A stretch of DNA of 64,000 nucleotides from a virus, in the IMG/VR virus record IMGVR_UViG_3300042890_005066, positions 1 through 64,000 of that record; one strand, 5' to 3'. Each line of letters begins with the position of its first letter. Positions within the stretch are counted from its first letter, which is position 1. The notes beneath the pieces were generated by a model, which saw only the letters and a program-made list of their open reading frames with translations, was not told the origin of the DNA and did no database searches. The translations under genes and the position numbers were made by a program. Below are positions 17,797-27,237 of the stretch, in pieces.

Positions 17797-18679
17797 ATTC
17801 CATAAAACGCAAAGACTTCTCTATCTTCCCACAAGCATCAATTAATAACTTGCGTGACTTACTCGATATTTTCTGCAACACCTTTCTATCCAAAGAGCCT
17901 AAAACCTTAACAACATCGGTCGCTTTTTTATCGGCAGCAGCATCACCTATAAAATCGTCTGGTAAACCATTCTCTAACCACTGATGTAACCTCTTCCTAA
18001 AATCTTTCGCCCTATGGATCATAAACTCACCATCGTCCCTAAGATGGACAAGATATGAATCAGAAAGCTTAAAATCGGTATTCTTCTCGATTATCAGACG
18101 ATATAAGCTCAATTGTATGCTATAATAGTTCAACTCGCAATTATCAAGATCGTTAAATGGTGGAAGAAGCTTCTCGTAATGGTTATCTATTCGAAATTTA
18201 CCGGTCTTCCAGTCGAATATGTGCTTTGATTCAGTGCCTTTTATAGTGCATCTAAATATAGCGTCAACTCGACCAGCGACACCGTATTGTGCATCTCCTA
18301 CTACACATTCTTGATACTCAAGTTTAGCTTTTAATTTAGAAGCTAGTCTTTCCCAGACTTTATCAAAGGCATTCATTGCTTCTATGCGGTTGTTTACGGC
18401 TCTTGTGATGGGGTCTATTTTATCAACCATTAGATCTTCGATATATGTGTGCAGTCTTGTGCCCCTGTCTCTGCCCTGTTCTCCTTTCTTTTCCCATTGT
18501 TGCAGCACTTCTTCTTGTGATAACCCATCTCTTTCTGCTACTCTTCTGCTGACTCCTTCTTTGTCGAAGTCTGGTTTTAATCTTGATACAAGCGTGGTGG
18601 CCGAGATGAGGTTTTTATCATCTATTTTGTAGCCGTGGTTTTCAGTGTCTACTATAATGTGTTTGAATGCATTTTCCAT
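17774..18679 (-). CDS. PD-(D/E)XK superfamily nuclease (RecB-like)
   Basis: 301 residues. Motifs are in the order expected for the RecB/Cas4-type nuclease fold: GTRLHTYIE with His77, GVAGRVDAIF with Asp139, IFDWKTGK with Asp156 and Lys158, and NYYSIQLSLYRLI, the QxxxY-like motif. The catalytic core is intact. Phages use such exonucleases in recombination, DNA processing or host DNA degradation; which one applies here is not visible. C-terminal basic helix (KVLQKISSKSRKLLIDA). Confidence 0.75.
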   Translation of the reverse strand: MENAFKHIIVDTENHGYKIDDKNLISATTLVSRLKPDFDKEGVSRRVAERDGLSQEEVLQQWEKKGEQGRDRGTRLHTYIEDLMVDKIDPITRAVNNRIEAMNAFDKVWERLASKLKAKLEYQECVVGDAQYGVAGRVDAIFRCTIKGTESKHIFDWKTGKFRIDNHYEKLLPPFNDLDNCELNYYSIQLSLYRLIIEKNTDFKLSDSYLVHLRDDGEFMIHRAKDFRKRLHQWLENGLPDDFIGDAAADKKATDVVKVLGSLDRKVLQKISSKSRKLLIDACGKIEKSLRFMEYGDNDDV

Positions 18680-18787
18680 ATAGTTTAAATACTGTTAAGA
18701 TCTTGTGAAGTTGCTTAAAATAACGGAATTAACCAAAAACCTTGCTGATGTATCTCAAAACATATCATGCACAAAGGAGGGCAAATT

Positions 18788-19033
18788 ATGCCTAAGCTAC
18801 CAAGTCCACATGTCATAGCAGCGATAGTCGTTCTGAGCTTCGCGGCAATGGCCAATACCGACGCTACTATAAAAGCACTCGAACAAGAGCAGAAAATACT
18901 TGATGATAAAATATTCGATATTATGAGAAGAACATACATCAGACTCAAGATAGAAAATAAGCTACGAGGTCATCTCAAGAAAGAGTATGAGTCATTCATT
19001 GGGTATGACCTCGTGCTAAATCACCAATCATAG
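18788..19033 (+). CDS. Small membrane-anchored coiled-coil protein
   Basis: 81 residues from the ATG at 18788, chosen because a strong ribosome site (AAAGGAGGG) lies 6 bases upstream. Residues about 8-24 (HVIAAIVVLSFAAMA) form a hydrophobic signal-anchor, followed by a charged helical region (ATIKALEQEQKILDDKIFDIM) that looks coiled-coil. Topology resembles small phage envelope or lysis-associated proteins, but no family is recognised. Isolated on the plus strand and overlaps the convergent gene by 13 bases. Confidence 0.6.
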   Translation: MPKLPSPHVIAAIVVLSFAAMANTDATIKALEQEQKILDDKIFDIMRRTYIRLKIENKLRGHLKKEYESFIGYDLVLNHQS

Positions 19034-19701
19034 CTCTCTAACATCATCTTCTTCAAAGATCTGCGAAAGCTTTCGGTTTTTGGAGAACGACCACGAACCC
19101 TATCAGCAAAGCTGCTAAATCTGGCTTGCGAATCGCCTCTCCTTGGTCTGAAAGGAGGTGCTGATGATTGAGCAGGTGCGGCAGCCAGCTCTGGTTCATC
19201 AGAATCATACTGGTCTATCATATCCCACATTGAGTCGTCGTATTCGACACCTTCTGGGTCTTGACCGTACAATTCAGGCATCGGCCCATATGCTCGTTCG
19301 CGTTCTGGGTCCGGCTCTGGCATTGGGGGACCTTGTGGCCATCTCCAACTTTTTGGTTTTTCATCCATCTTCATTTCTTCGCTACCACGAAGAAAATCAG
19401 TATCAGAGTCACCAGGGGAGTGGTAGACAGTGCCGGGCACGTCGCGTGCAGTCCTCCATAAATGGGCATTGTTAGGATCATCATGCAGATCCTGGATTAC
19501 TTTACCAACTGCAGCCGGGCTAGCTCCGCCAATGAGCTCAGCAATTTCAGCGTTACTCCACTCACCCGGGTGGTGAATAAGAATATCTAAAATCTTTTCC
19601 CGAACACCTTTCGTGATATTCTTTCTTGGACCAGCCTCATTTAGATCATAAGACATGGCTTCAGCGATTAAAGCAATAATATACGGAGACATATTTGACA
19701 T
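19021..19701 (-). CDS. Hypothetical protein with N-terminal winged-helix-like region
   Basis: 226 residues. Residues about 28-75 (VREKILDILIHHPGEWSNAEIAELIGG.SPAAVGKVIQDLHDD) have the spacing of a helix-turn-helix/winged-helix DNA-binding domain. The rest is low-complexity, rich in Pro, Asp, Glu and Arg, ending in a basic tail (RGRSPKTESFRRSLKKMM). Could be a regulator or DNA-associated protein. Not assigned to a family. Confidence 0.6.
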   Translation of the reverse strand: MSNMSPYIIALIAEAMSYDLNEAGPRKNITKGVREKILDILIHHPGEWSNAEIAELIGGASPAAVGKVIQDLHDDPNNAHLWRTARDVPGTVYHSPGDSDTDFLRGSEEMKMDEKPKSWRWPQGPPMPEPDPERERAYGPMPELYGQDPEGVEYDDSMWDMIDQYDSDEPELAAAPAQSSAPPFRPRRGDSQARFSSFADRVRGRSPKTESFRRSLKKMMLESYDW

Positions 19702-19717
19702 AGCTAACCTCTCTTTC

Positions 19718-20374
19718 TTAACTTATGTTTACGTCCACAAAGCCAAGTTCGTCCAGACAAATAAAAGTTGTGCCATCTATGGTATGTGACCAATCATTAT
19801 GATAATGCCCAAAATACCAGAGCGAAGGCTTATGACATTCGAACATCTTCTGGAGATATATTGAGGTCAAAGTCGCAAAAGACAGCGGATCGAAACCAAA
19901 TCCTGTTAGAACCCTATCATCGCCTACCATAGAAGTAAGCATTTTAGGGCACTCGTGCGTGACCATTATATCTGGTTTAGCTGCTTTGTATGCTTCCAAA
20001 GCTTTTTCAAAAACATCTTCTTTTAGCTCTTCATTAAACCAGTAAGTCGGAGGGCCTCCCCAAGACATAGCCCTAAGCCTAGATTGTTTGTCTATGGAGA
20101 AGCCACCACGCACAAAAAAGAGACTAACACCACCCAGAACAGCAGACCCGTAATCTTTAGAACCGTCTGAACTGATCATAGCGTGCGGCGTCTGGTAGTA
20201 GTCGTCATAGTTATCATGGTTTCCACCCACAAAGACGTGGTTAGATGATTCAAGAGGGGATAGAGGCTCATAATCGAACCCCATGTCCCCTACTTGTAGC
20301 GAATATTCTGATTCAGATGCGATCTTCAGATATTCTTTGTATTTGCCGTGCACATCACCAATGATTCTTAACAT
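19718..20374 (-). CDS. Calcineurin-like metallophosphoesterase (1)
   Basis: 218 residues. Dimetal motifs in order: GDVHG (6-10), VGDMGFDY (28-35), GGNHDN (about 50-55), a HECPK segment and GHYHND near the C-terminus. All metal ligands of the family appear present. Phage members act on protein phosphates, nucleotides or nucleic-acid ends; substrate here is unknown. A second, different phosphoesterase lies at 23994-24524. Confidence 0.8.
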   Translation of the reverse strand: MLRIIGDVHGKYKEYLKIASESEYSLQVGDMGFDYEPLSPLESSNHVFVGGNHDNYDDYYQTPHAMISSDGSKDYGSAVLGGVSLFFVRGGFSIDKQSRLRAMSWGGPPTYWFNEELKEDVFEKALEAYKAAKPDIMVTHECPKMLTSMVGDDRVLTGFGFDPLSFATLTSIYLQKMFECHKPSLWYFGHYHNDWSHTIDGTTFICLDELGFVDVNIS

Positions 20375-20412
20375 GGTTCACCTCAGAGTTATGTTACTCT
20401 CTGAAATACATG

Positions 20413-20628
20413 TTAGACGTTGTAGGCTAGAAACTCCAAATACTTTGCGTTTTTGGGTATCGTCACTTCTTTGGTGAGGGTGTTGTCAATTGTGCCTATA
20501 TTGGTTAATGTTGTGCCATATAGGTTTGAGCTCCCTACGATGTACTTTGTTCTATTCTCTTCGCTATTTGGTGGCACTTGCACGAAACCGTTAATAATTG
20601 GGTATTGTCTAAAGATTCTGATAGCCAT
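20413..20628 (-). CDS. Small hypothetical protein
   Basis: 71 residues, not recognised. An AAAGGATAG ribosome site lies just before the ATG. The composition (FVQVPPNSEENRTKYIVG, then KEVTIPKNAKYLEFLAYNV) suggests a small beta-rich fold. Chosen over the opposite frame because of the ribosome site and the minus-strand operon. Confidence 0.5.
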   Translation of the reverse strand: MAIRIFRQYPIINGFVQVPPNSEENRTKYIVGSSNLYGTTLTNIGTIDNTLTKEVTIPKNAKYLEFLAYNV

Positions 20629-20705
20629 GGTTCACTATCCTTTCAAGATTTGGGTGTGCTGTTAATTTATATTTTATAAGCCACAGGCATACTATTTTAT
20701 AGCCA

Positions 20706-20939
20706 TCATATATGTTTTTGCAGATTTTTCACATCTGCAACAGCCATATCAGTGAGTATACTGTTCAGAAGCACTTCATCTCTACAATAATCAACTAGCT
20801 CCATAGACGCGGAACCAGGATGCTTCTCATCGTATTCCAAGATGAACTTTGGATCTTTTATAGCAATATCGATCAAACGCTTCCCAGAATAGATGCCATC
20901 AGTGACTCTGATGAGGTCGTTCCTGTGTTTATTAGCCAT
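20706..20939 (-). CDS. Small protein resembling the 'GKY/GK...DP' domain (DUF3820-like)
   Basis: 77 residues. The central RVTDGIYSGKRLIDIAIKDPKFILEY fits the short 'GKYKGK..EI...DP.Y...' domain found alone in phages and at the end of exonuclease-X-like proteins. A related but distinct protein is at 29435-29656. Function of the domain is unknown. Confidence 0.55.
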   Translation of the reverse strand: MANKHRNDLIRVTDGIYSGKRLIDIAIKDPKFILEYDEKHPGSASMELVDYCRDEVLLNSILTDMAVADVKNLQKHI

Positions 20940-20988
20940 CTCTTAGACCCTTGAAAGTATTAGGTAATCATCAGATATCTATCACTGG

Positions 20989-21942
20989 TCAATCTCCAGC
21001 TCTGTTCAATGCGGCTGGTGAGGGGTCACTGGTATTATACCAGGCAAGTATCTGATTAAACCCATCTTCTCCAATATATGATATCATCTTTTCGACATAA
21101 ATTCGTTTAGTATCTGTCTCTGGTAAAGCTTGCCAACCCGCCCCGACATTTTCTATAGTTGATTTGATAGTAGAAGATAGCTTTTCTGGAGCTGCCTTCA
21201 ATATTTCTACAGCGTCATCTGGATATGCCTTGAACAAACTTATAAGAAGTTTGGGCGTTTCTTTGAAATTCGTTCTAGAGAATATCGGGCGGTATTTATT
21301 CCCCAGCTCCTCAGCGTCCTTATAAACCTGACAAAAATTAGTCAACAACAGCTCAATGAATTTCTTTGTCAATAGAACGTTATAATAATAAGCCCTAGCC
21401 TTAGTAGAAAAAATACTGCGACGAGCCTCATTAATAGTAAAAAAGAACAGATTGATGTCTTCTTGGACCTGCTTGCCTTCTTCGGCCTGAGCCTTGGCTG
21501 GATCATTTCTAATCACCGAGAAATAGTATAGCCTCAATTGTTTGTTTGTGATATTATAGACCTCTTGTACTTTCGGCCCAGGCACCAATCTTTTGATTAT
21601 CTCTTCTGTGATTTTAAACTCATAATTGCTGGGGTCAGACGGCACTTGTGGAAAGCGGGTTAACCCGCTATCTTTGAATTCTTTAGCGTTCGCAAATTTT
21701 TTAAAAAAATAATTCTTTATTAAATTTTGCATAGTCGCTTCACCCATTTTGGCGGATGGGTCTATATTATTATATAATTCAACATAGTTGGATGGTATGC
21801 TGACCGGCTTATTTAATTCATAATAAATTTTACCAATATAATACTTAAAGTGGCTGCGATCCAGATCAGCCAAGCCATAACCGGGCTCTGGTTTTCTACT
21901 AGGCCATTCTACAATTGGTTCATGTATTGAAGATAGTTTCAT
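20989..21942 (-). CDS. Hypothetical protein, all-helical
   Basis: 317 residues, not recognised. Mostly long amphipathic helices (e.g. AYYYNVLLTKKFIELLLTNF). No catalytic motif or membrane segment is clear. A GGGATAATAATG start context supports the call. It precedes the basic-repeat protein gene in the same orientation. Confidence 0.6.
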   Translation of the reverse strand: MKLSSIHEPIVEWPSRKPEPGYGLADLDRSHFKYYIGKIYYELNKPVSIPSNYVELYNNIDPSAKMGEATMQNLIKNYFFKKFANAKEFKDSGLTRFPQVPSDPSNYEFKITEEIIKRLVPGPKVQEVYNITNKQLRLYYFSVIRNDPAKAQAEEGKQVQEDINLFFFTINEARRSIFSTKARAYYYNVLLTKKFIELLLTNFCQVYKDAEELGNKYRPIFSRTNFKETPKLLISLFKAYPDDAVEILKAAPEKLSSTIKSTIENVGAGWQALPETDTKRIYVEKMISYIGEDGFNQILAWYNTSDPSPAALNRAGD

Positions 21943-21993
21943 TATTATCCCTATAACATCTAGCCGTTCTCATAAATTATATTTGGGACCAAA

Positions 21994-22686
21994 TCAGATT
22001 AAGCCATTTTTACGTTCGCGGTAACGCCTAGTTCTCTCCCGACTATCAGACTTACGACGTTCATATTCAGCTAGTTCTATCCAGACTTCTCTACCATAAG
22101 TATTATAATGCCAAAACACTTTACCATCTATAATAGTCCCACGCTTAACCTTATTATCGACCTTGAGCAGAATTCTGTCCCTCCGTATCCGACACTTCCT
22201 AACACATCTACCTGCGGTTTCTCTGCGAGCTTCGACATGTTTTTTTAAGCCTTCAGGGTCCTTCCAGCACGGTCTGTTGTGCGTATAATATGCAAAAAAT
22301 AGTCCAGGCTTACTCGGATGTGGATCTCCAAAATTTAACGGCTCTTTTTTAAGCTTCGCGCACCTAGCTTTATGTCTTTTACGTATTCCGTCTCTTTTTT
22401 TCCTTATTAGGAGATATTCATTGTAATCTACCCATCGTTCTTTGGAACTTGTCCTCCCAACATAATATAATTTCTTGTGAAAATCATAATACCAAAGGGG
22501 CGGGTGCTCCTTCGTATTAAAAAGCTCTTTGTCCCTAGTCTCATAATCTTTGCAAATCTTAACTTTCTCATTGAATCTCTTTTCATCATACCATAACTGT
22601 CTGCCGCCACTGTATGCGAAAAAGATTCTGCCATCAGCACCGACATCACCTCTCTTAAGAGGCCCATACTTGCTGAATCGTTCCAT
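21994..22686 (-). CDS. Basic protein with repeated G-FF-Y-W modules
   Basis: 230 residues, very rich in Arg and Lys. It contains about four copies of a 35-45 residue module with the pattern (K)(R/F)G....G.(I/L/V)F(F/W).Y....R..W......(F/Y): DGRIFFAYSGGRQLW, KLYYVGRTSSKERW, PGLFFAYYTHNRPCW and DGKVFWHYNTYGREVW. Between modules are basic linkers (KKRDGIRKRHKARCAKLKK). Repetition plus charge suggest nucleic-acid binding, like the modular repeats attached to phage endonucleases, but no nuclease motif is visible. Confidence 0.6.
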   Translation of the reverse strand: MERFSKYGPLKRGDVGADGRIFFAYSGGRQLWYDEKRFNEKVKICKDYETRDKELFNTKEHPPLWYYDFHKKLYYVGRTSSKERWVDYNEYLLIRKKRDGIRKRHKARCAKLKKEPLNFGDPHPSKPGLFFAYYTHNRPCWKDPEGLKKHVEARRETAGRCVRKCRIRRDRILLKVDNKVKRGTIIDGKVFWHYNTYGREVWIELAEYERRKSDSRERTRRYRERKNGLI

Positions 22687-22688
22687 GA

Positions 22689-22958
22689 TTAAGCTCCGTA
22701 GTAAATGAACTCATGGCCGTCAATAATGCGGTCAGCAATATTCATCGCATTCGGGTTAGCATCATGCTTAGCCATAATACGGACCCCATTATTGTTAATG
22801 AGCAAAGTTAGTTGCCCCTCAACATCCGCTAAAGTACAACAATTCGCAGCAGATAACTCAGCCGCACATGCATCTGACACTGGTGCTCCCTCCATTTCAA
22901 GAGCTAAAGTGCACTGCGAAGTGATCGAAGAAAACCAAATGATTTGTGATTTAGTCAT
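22689..22958 (-). CDS. Small hypothetical protein with several cysteines
   Basis: 89 residues. ATG overlaps the previous stop (ATGA), so it is translationally coupled. Contains DACAAELSAANCCTLADVEG. No family recognised; no clear signal peptide. Confidence 0.55.
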   Translation of the reverse strand: MTKSQIIWFSSITSQCTLALEMEGAPVSDACAAELSAANCCTLADVEGQLTLLINNNGVRIMAKHDANPNAMNIADRIIDGHEFIYYGA

Positions 22959-23203
22959 TGATGCTTAGATTTCCTCTGATAATGGACTTTCTGAACCGGA
23001 TTATGGTGATCTATATCGTCTGGATCTTGGTTAAAGCTGTAGACCAAGCCATCTTTTATAGCCAGTGCAGCTTCCTCTATGGTAGGGTAATAAACAGGCG
23101 ACATGCCGGTTTTCACTACATACCCATTCCCTATCTTCTGAATCCTGATTTGTACACTGACATCATTCGGCTCATTGCGTACTACGAATTCTAATTCTGG
23201 CAT
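22955..23203 (-). CDS. Small hypothetical protein
   Basis: 82 residues. Beta-rich N-terminal half (ELEFVVRNEPNDVSVQIRIQ, then GNGYVVKTGMSPVYYP) and a charged C-terminus ending in KVHYQRKSKHQ. Tightly packed between neighbours in the minus-strand operon. Function unknown. Confidence 0.55.
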   Translation of the reverse strand: MPELEFVVRNEPNDVSVQIRIQKIGNGYVVKTGMSPVYYPTIEEAALAIKDGLVYSFNQDPDDIDHHNPVQKVHYQRKSKHQ

Positions 23204-23206
23204 GTT

Positions 23207-23704
23207 TCATTCATTCCTGCTAGAGATTCCACCGTCTAACTTTGCCGTTATTGCGATAAAGCCGATTGCCCACAGCTCAAATTGTGCGTTATCACCACGG
23301 TTTTCCCAAATCACAACGCCATCCTCTTCTATCGAGACCGGCATGAATGTGTTGTCCTCTATAGCCCAGTAAGCAGCTATAGCCGCACGCATGACTGATT
23401 CGTGATAAGATACATCTGCAGTACCGCGCTCCATATAATTCAACCGAACATTCTTGGCGGCTACTTCTGCCTTCTCTATTGGCTTGTATTCATCGAGTGC
23501 CTTGCGACAAATAGTGCAATAGTCTTGTTCTACAGCATCATCAAACTGCTTTTTAGATGCAACAAGCCAAAATCTTATTGCAGCATTCAGCCTACGGGCT
23601 ATGAATTCAGGCCAATTGTCGCTGACAGAGTCATTCAGCCAATCATCTATCAGATCCTTTGGGATCATATCAGGTGTGATATAATACTTGTCTTCTATGA
23701 GCAT
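23207..23704 (-). CDS. Hypothetical protein
   Basis: 165 residues, not recognised. Contains DWLNDSVSDNWPEFIARRLN, a CTICRKALDEY segment with one CxxC pair, and a C-terminal hydrophobic strand region (WAIGFIAITAKLDGGI). Three bases separate it from the next gene. Confidence 0.55.
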   Translation of the reverse strand: MLIEDKYYITPDMIPKDLIDDWLNDSVSDNWPEFIARRLNAAIRFWLVASKKQFDDAVEQDYCTICRKALDEYKPIEKAEVAAKNVRLNYMERGTADVSYHESVMRAAIAAYWAIEDNTFMPVSIEEDGVVIWENRGDNAQFELWAIGFIAITAKLDGGISSRNE

Positions 23705-23715
23705 TTCCTATATCC

Positions 23716-23997
23716 TTATTCTGGTAAAAATGGCACGTATTCTCTATGATACAATTTGGTGGGCTTTGCCTTCCAAATCCTGCTTCTAATATCGTAAATG
23801 AGAGAGGCTTGGGGCTCATCATATTCGGAATGATGCGGAACGTACACGTAAATCCCTACTGCTTGGGGGTCGGTTTTTTCCGCAAAATTGACGATAGCCT
23901 CCAAATCAGAAGACTTAATCCCGCTAACTGAGTCAAGATAGACATCTAAAAACCCAGTACGGCTGATCCTATATCCCTCGAAGCCTTCAATAGTCAT
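23716..23997 (-). CDS. Small hypothetical protein
   Basis: 93 residues. Start ATG overlaps the stop of the phosphoesterase gene by 4 bases. Includes VYLDSVSGIKSSDLEAIVNF and ending REYVPFLPE. No family recognised; coupling suggests it is made with the phosphoesterase. Confidence 0.55.
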   Translation of the reverse strand: MTIEGFEGYRISRTGFLDVYLDSVSGIKSSDLEAIVNFAEKTDPQAVGIYVYVPHHSEYDEPQASLIYDIRSRIWKAKPTKLYHREYVPFLPE

Positions 23998-24524
23998 TTT
24001 GCTAGCCCTTTCCTGGCTTCTTCAAGTACCCAATTCAAAAGCACAGGGCGATATCCAGTATGTTCAACACATACGTTCACATACCTAAAATCCCTGGCTC
24101 CATCACGCATCACATGATTGTAATGTGTATGACCATGGATGTTAAAGCTGAAACGACCAATACAATCAGGATGAATGGGGATATGTGACATTACGGCTCC
24201 CTCATGGACATGCACAGCCCTTATGTCTCTAAAGTACCTGCGATACAGCGATATCCTTTCTGTGTCGTGATTACCACGAATCAAGACTTTGTCGCCATTT
24301 AGCTTTCCTAGGGTGTGTATGTTTTTTGCGCCTATCGCTACGTCGCCTAGGTGATAGACTTTGTCGCATGGTCGTACCACACTGTTCCATTGTTCGACCA
24401 TGAAGTCATCCATCTCTTTGGATGTTTTAAATTCTGGCCTGGCGGCTGAGCCGTCGGCTTTAAGATATGTGAGCATTTTCTCATGCCCAAAATGCGTGTC
24501 GCTGGTGACGAATATCTGTTTCAT
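23994..24524 (-). CDS. Calcineurin-like metallophosphoesterase (2)
   Basis: 176 residues. Motifs: SDTHFGH (8-14), YHLGDVAIG (about 57-65), LIRGNHD (about 82-88) and NIHGHTHYN near the C-terminus, with all metal ligands kept. This compact YfcE/phage-type layout is common in large phages. Substrate unknown. Confidence 0.82.
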   Translation of the reverse strand: MKQIFVTSDTHFGHEKMLTYLKADGSAARPEFKTSKEMDDFMVEQWNSVVRPCDKVYHLGDVAIGAKNIHTLGKLNGDKVLIRGNHDTERISLYRRYFRDIRAVHVHEGAVMSHIPIHPDCIGRFSFNIHGHTHYNHVMRDGARDFRYVNVCVEHTGYRPVLLNWVLEEARKGLAK

Positions 24525-24616
24525 ACGACTCTATGGCAAGCATCTGTGTTGGTGTCAATTATATTATTTAAGCAATTAAATTTATATTATAAAACAATTC
24601 TGTAGGGAGCTTCTAC
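24525..24616. promoter_or_regulatory. AT-rich divergent intergenic region with possible promoter
   Basis: Region between the divergent phosphoesterase (minus) and HExxH (plus) genes. On the minus strand a TTGACA hexamer (24558-24553) is followed 17 bases later by CATAGA, a weak -10 match. On the plus side there is an AT-rich TTATATTATAAAA stretch before the ribosome site TAGGGAG. Only suggestive. Confidence 0.3.
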
Positions 24617-26335
24617 ATGGCTGGCTTTAATAGACGCGATGTGATTAAACTTGAATCACGCACCAAGGGTATTCATTGTTTTACTAAGGCTTATGAATAT
24701 TTGTTAGAGGCAAAGACTCCATCTATTTCTGAGGATTTTAAGGCTGCGTGGCCGACGGTTCTTAATGCTATTAAACAGGTTCAGAGGACTGGTCGGGCTC
24801 AGGAGCTTTTCATAACTGGTAAGTCTGTTAGCTATAAGAATTATGAGCCTCAGGGTGATATTAAGATGAAAGTGACAGTCAAGCAGCATGAAGGCGAAGA
24901 TGAAGGCGCGGTATATTCGAGAACGACTAGTAACGCACTCTCCGAGCCAGTCAATCACGGTATTATAAATGTCGAGAGATTCATTAATCCTGACGCTATA
25001 TTTCGGGATTTTTATGATAGGTTATCGAAGGCTATGGGCGATACGGAGAAGGTCAGCGCGCTTAAGAAGGGTTTGATGAATAAGTTGAAGAGGTATGGTG
25101 CTCCTGCGTCATGGCTAAAAATTGTACAGAGATATGTCGATACCTTGATAGACAAGAGCGGATCGAATGTGAGCTTTGTGGATATGATCATACGTACTAT
25201 TGCTGGCTTTAGGATTGATGCGGATAATCTAGATGATGCGATAAGAATGTTAGATATAAAGCTGGCACAGGAAGGTGTGTTGGCAAGAGGTGAGATTAAG
25301 ATATACACGAGGCCAGGCATATCGGATACAGAATATAAATCAATTTTTATACATGAACTTACACATGCTTTTGATCCTAAAGCTCATTTGCCACATAGAA
25401 CCCGCGATAAAAACGATAAAAAAGGCTCTGAATATTATTCAATCGACCCGTTGGAGTTAGACGCATCGTTGAATCAGTTCGGTACTATAGCTAAAGAACT
25501 TCCAGATGAGTTTAATTCTGCTGTTAAGAATATCATTAAGAGGGGTCAAATCGGCGACTATACCTCGAGAGAGTTTGATAAACTGATTTCAAAATATAAG
25601 GGTAGGGTTAATGAGTCGACACTATTGCTTTATCAGGAGAATCTGTATCATCTGTACACAAGAATCAAGAAATTATCTGATGAAGCAAAGGTCGGCTTGA
25701 ATCTTTTCAGGACTCGCGATGGTAGTATTGATAAGAGTCAGAATAAGTTCTTCCTAAAGCTAATGAACATTTTGGATGATCCTAAGGAAGCCATGAACAG
25801 GTCGCTACAGGATAGGCTTTCTTCTTATAAGGATTCTAAAAAGCGGAATGAGTCCCAGGGGTTTGAGAATTCTCCAATTCCTCCAGCACCGGTTACTCCA
25901 GCACCAGCTCCTCCAGCACCAGCTCCTCCAGCACCAGCTCCATCTGCATCCGCCCCTTCGAATAATGCTACGCCGGGTGCCGTGGATGATTCGTTATTGC
26001 AAGAGGTGTTGCGTGAGACTTTTGGGGCAACTAATGGTGCGTATAATTATGGGAGGATGGCGTATGGTGATAGGCGTATTATGCCTCAAAATAGTGCGTT
26101 TAAGCATTATCCTGAGGTACTGGCTATGTGCAAAAACATAATTCAGCGTGGTGTTGCTGGTCTATCTGCTGCCGAAGCTAAACAGGTCGTATATCTTGTC
26201 GCGTTTATAATGGTACAGAAGGGCTCTAATCTTGCATTCCACCTTGGCAGATTATTGAATTTAAAGACCATAGCTAGGGTGGATGGTGGATTGTTTGCAA
26301 GGTTCGTGAAGGTCGCTATTGAGATGGAATTTTAA
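24617..26335 (+). CDS. HExxH zincin-like protein with Pro/Ala-rich linker
   Basis: 572 residues. The middle contains [15 protein letters not shown] with HELTH at 246-250, the zinc-binding signature of zincin metallopeptidases; a downstream Glu in a helix could be the third ligand but is not obvious. Residues about 420-445 form a Pro-Ala linker ([15 protein letters not shown]) leading to a C-terminal domain ([20 protein letters not shown]). N-terminal 200 residues are helical. The plus-strand gene has its own TAGGGAG ribosome site. Possible roles are virion maturation or entry; not assigned. Confidence 0.65.
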   Translation: MAGFNRRDVIKLESRTKGIHCFTKAYEYLLEAKTPSISEDFKAAWPTVLNAIKQVQRTGRAQELFITGKSVSYKNYEPQGDIKMKVTVKQHEGEDEGAVYSRTTSNALSEPVNHGIINVERFINPDAIFRDFYDRLSKAMGDTEKVSALKKGLMNKLKRYGAPASWLKIVQRYVDTLIDKSGSNVSFVDMIIRTIAGFRIDADNLDDAIRMLDIKLAQEGVLARGEIKIYTRPGISDTEYKSIFIHELTHAFDPKAHLPHRTRDKNDKKGSEYYSIDPLELDASLNQFGTIAKELPDEFNSAVKNIIKRGQIGDYTSREFDKLISKYKGRVNESTLLLYQENLYHLYTRIKKLSDEAKVGLNLFRTRDGSIDKSQNKFFLKLMNILDDPKEAMNRSLQDRLSSYKDSKKRNESQGFENSPIPPAPVTPAPAPPAPAPPAPAPSASAPSNNATPGAVDDSLLQEVLRETFGATNGAYNYGRMAYGDRRIMPQNSAFKHYPEVLAMCKNIIQRGVAGLSAAEAKQVVYLVAFIMVQKGSNLAFHLGRLLNLKTIARVDGGLFARFVKVAIEMEF

Positions 26336-26691
26336 TGGGTCTTGTACATAAGCCTCAGCAGTATTTCTCGTTGTTGATGGGTTATGTCAGGGTCGTCTAT
26401 AAATGTTTTCATCTCTTGTATGTGTTCATCCTCGCAGTATACCGTAGTGCTATCGGCTGATGAGGCTGCGTCAAAGAAGCCAACTTCGAGCAGAAAGTTT
26501 CTTAGCTTGATTGATTTTAGGTTATCTCTCGGCGGGTGACTGAAAAATGTCCCGCTGAGGTCCATTTTGTCTTGGTAGGAGAGTATGTGTTTTTTCATAT
26601 TGTTGGCCTGTGGTGTTCCCATCTGTTGACGGCGCGGTGGTATGTGAGTTCTGGTTCGTCCTGGATGTTTGTCGTGTTCGTCATTAGCCAT
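26332..26691 (-). CDS. Hypothetical protein
   Basis: 119 residues from the ATG at 26691 (MANDEHDKHPG), preferred to an upstream in-frame TTG because AAAGG precedes it. Basic N-terminus (RTRTHIPPRRQQMG) and a helical C-terminus. Converges on the zincin-like gene with a 4-base overlap. Not recognised. Confidence 0.55.
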   Translation of the reverse strand: MANDEHDKHPGRTRTHIPPRRQQMGTPQANNMKKHILSYQDKMDLSGTFFSHPPRDNLKSIKLRNFLLEVGFFDAASSADSTTVYCEDEHIQEMKTFIDDPDITHQQREILLRLMYKTH

Positions 26692-26702
26692 TGCCTTTGG
26701 TG

Positions 26703-27197
26703 TCAAGGTTCGATTATACTTCGTTGGACTTCAATCCATTCTTGGAATTTGTAGTATTGGGTGTTTATGATGTTCATGGTTTCGGTGTGCCGTTGATTTA
26801 ACGTTTTTTTGGCTTCTTCCAGTGATTGTGTGAGTTGTTTGACGTTTTTGATTGCTTGCGCGTAGTCTAGAACGGCTTTCTGGAGTGCCAAGCTGGTTTG
26901 GAGTGGGTCGTGTGGGGGGTCTGGTTCATGTTTCGGCATATAGGAATCGCTTTTTGGTTGTTGGTCTGGCATTGTTGGTTCCATTGACGGATTTTCTAGC
27001 CGTACTTCTTGGCATCCGGTTTTATTGTGCATATAGAAATCTATCCCTGCTTTTTTAAGATAATCTTTGTTCTTGTCCCACCATGCTGCCTGTTCGGCTA
27101 GTCTTTTGGCTGAGACTTCTGCGGTCAGTTTGCGTTCTTGGTGGGCTCGTTCATCATTCGGACGGATGAACGACTGATTGTCATTGTTTTTGGTCAT
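26703..27197 (-). CDS. Hypothetical coiled-coil protein
   Basis: 164 residues from the ATG at 27197. The frame is open further upstream, but that part overlaps the better-supported Cys-rich gene (27238-27411). Contains ERKLTAEVSAKRLAEQAAWW, a Pro-rich middle and a C-terminal coiled coil (VLDYAQAIKNVKQLTQSLEE). Function unknown. Confidence 0.5.
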   Translation of the reverse strand: MTKNNDNQSFIRPNDERAHQERKLTAEVSAKRLAEQAAWWDKNKDYLKKAGIDFYMHNKTGCQEVRLENPSMEPTMPDQQPKSDSYMPKHEPDPPHDPLQTSLALQKAVLDYAQAIKNVKQLTQSLEEAKKTLNQRHTETMNIINTQYYKFQEWIEVQRSIIEP

Positions 27198-27237
27198 TTT
27201 TGCACTTTCTTCTGGACTTCCTTGCTCTAAATAGCAC

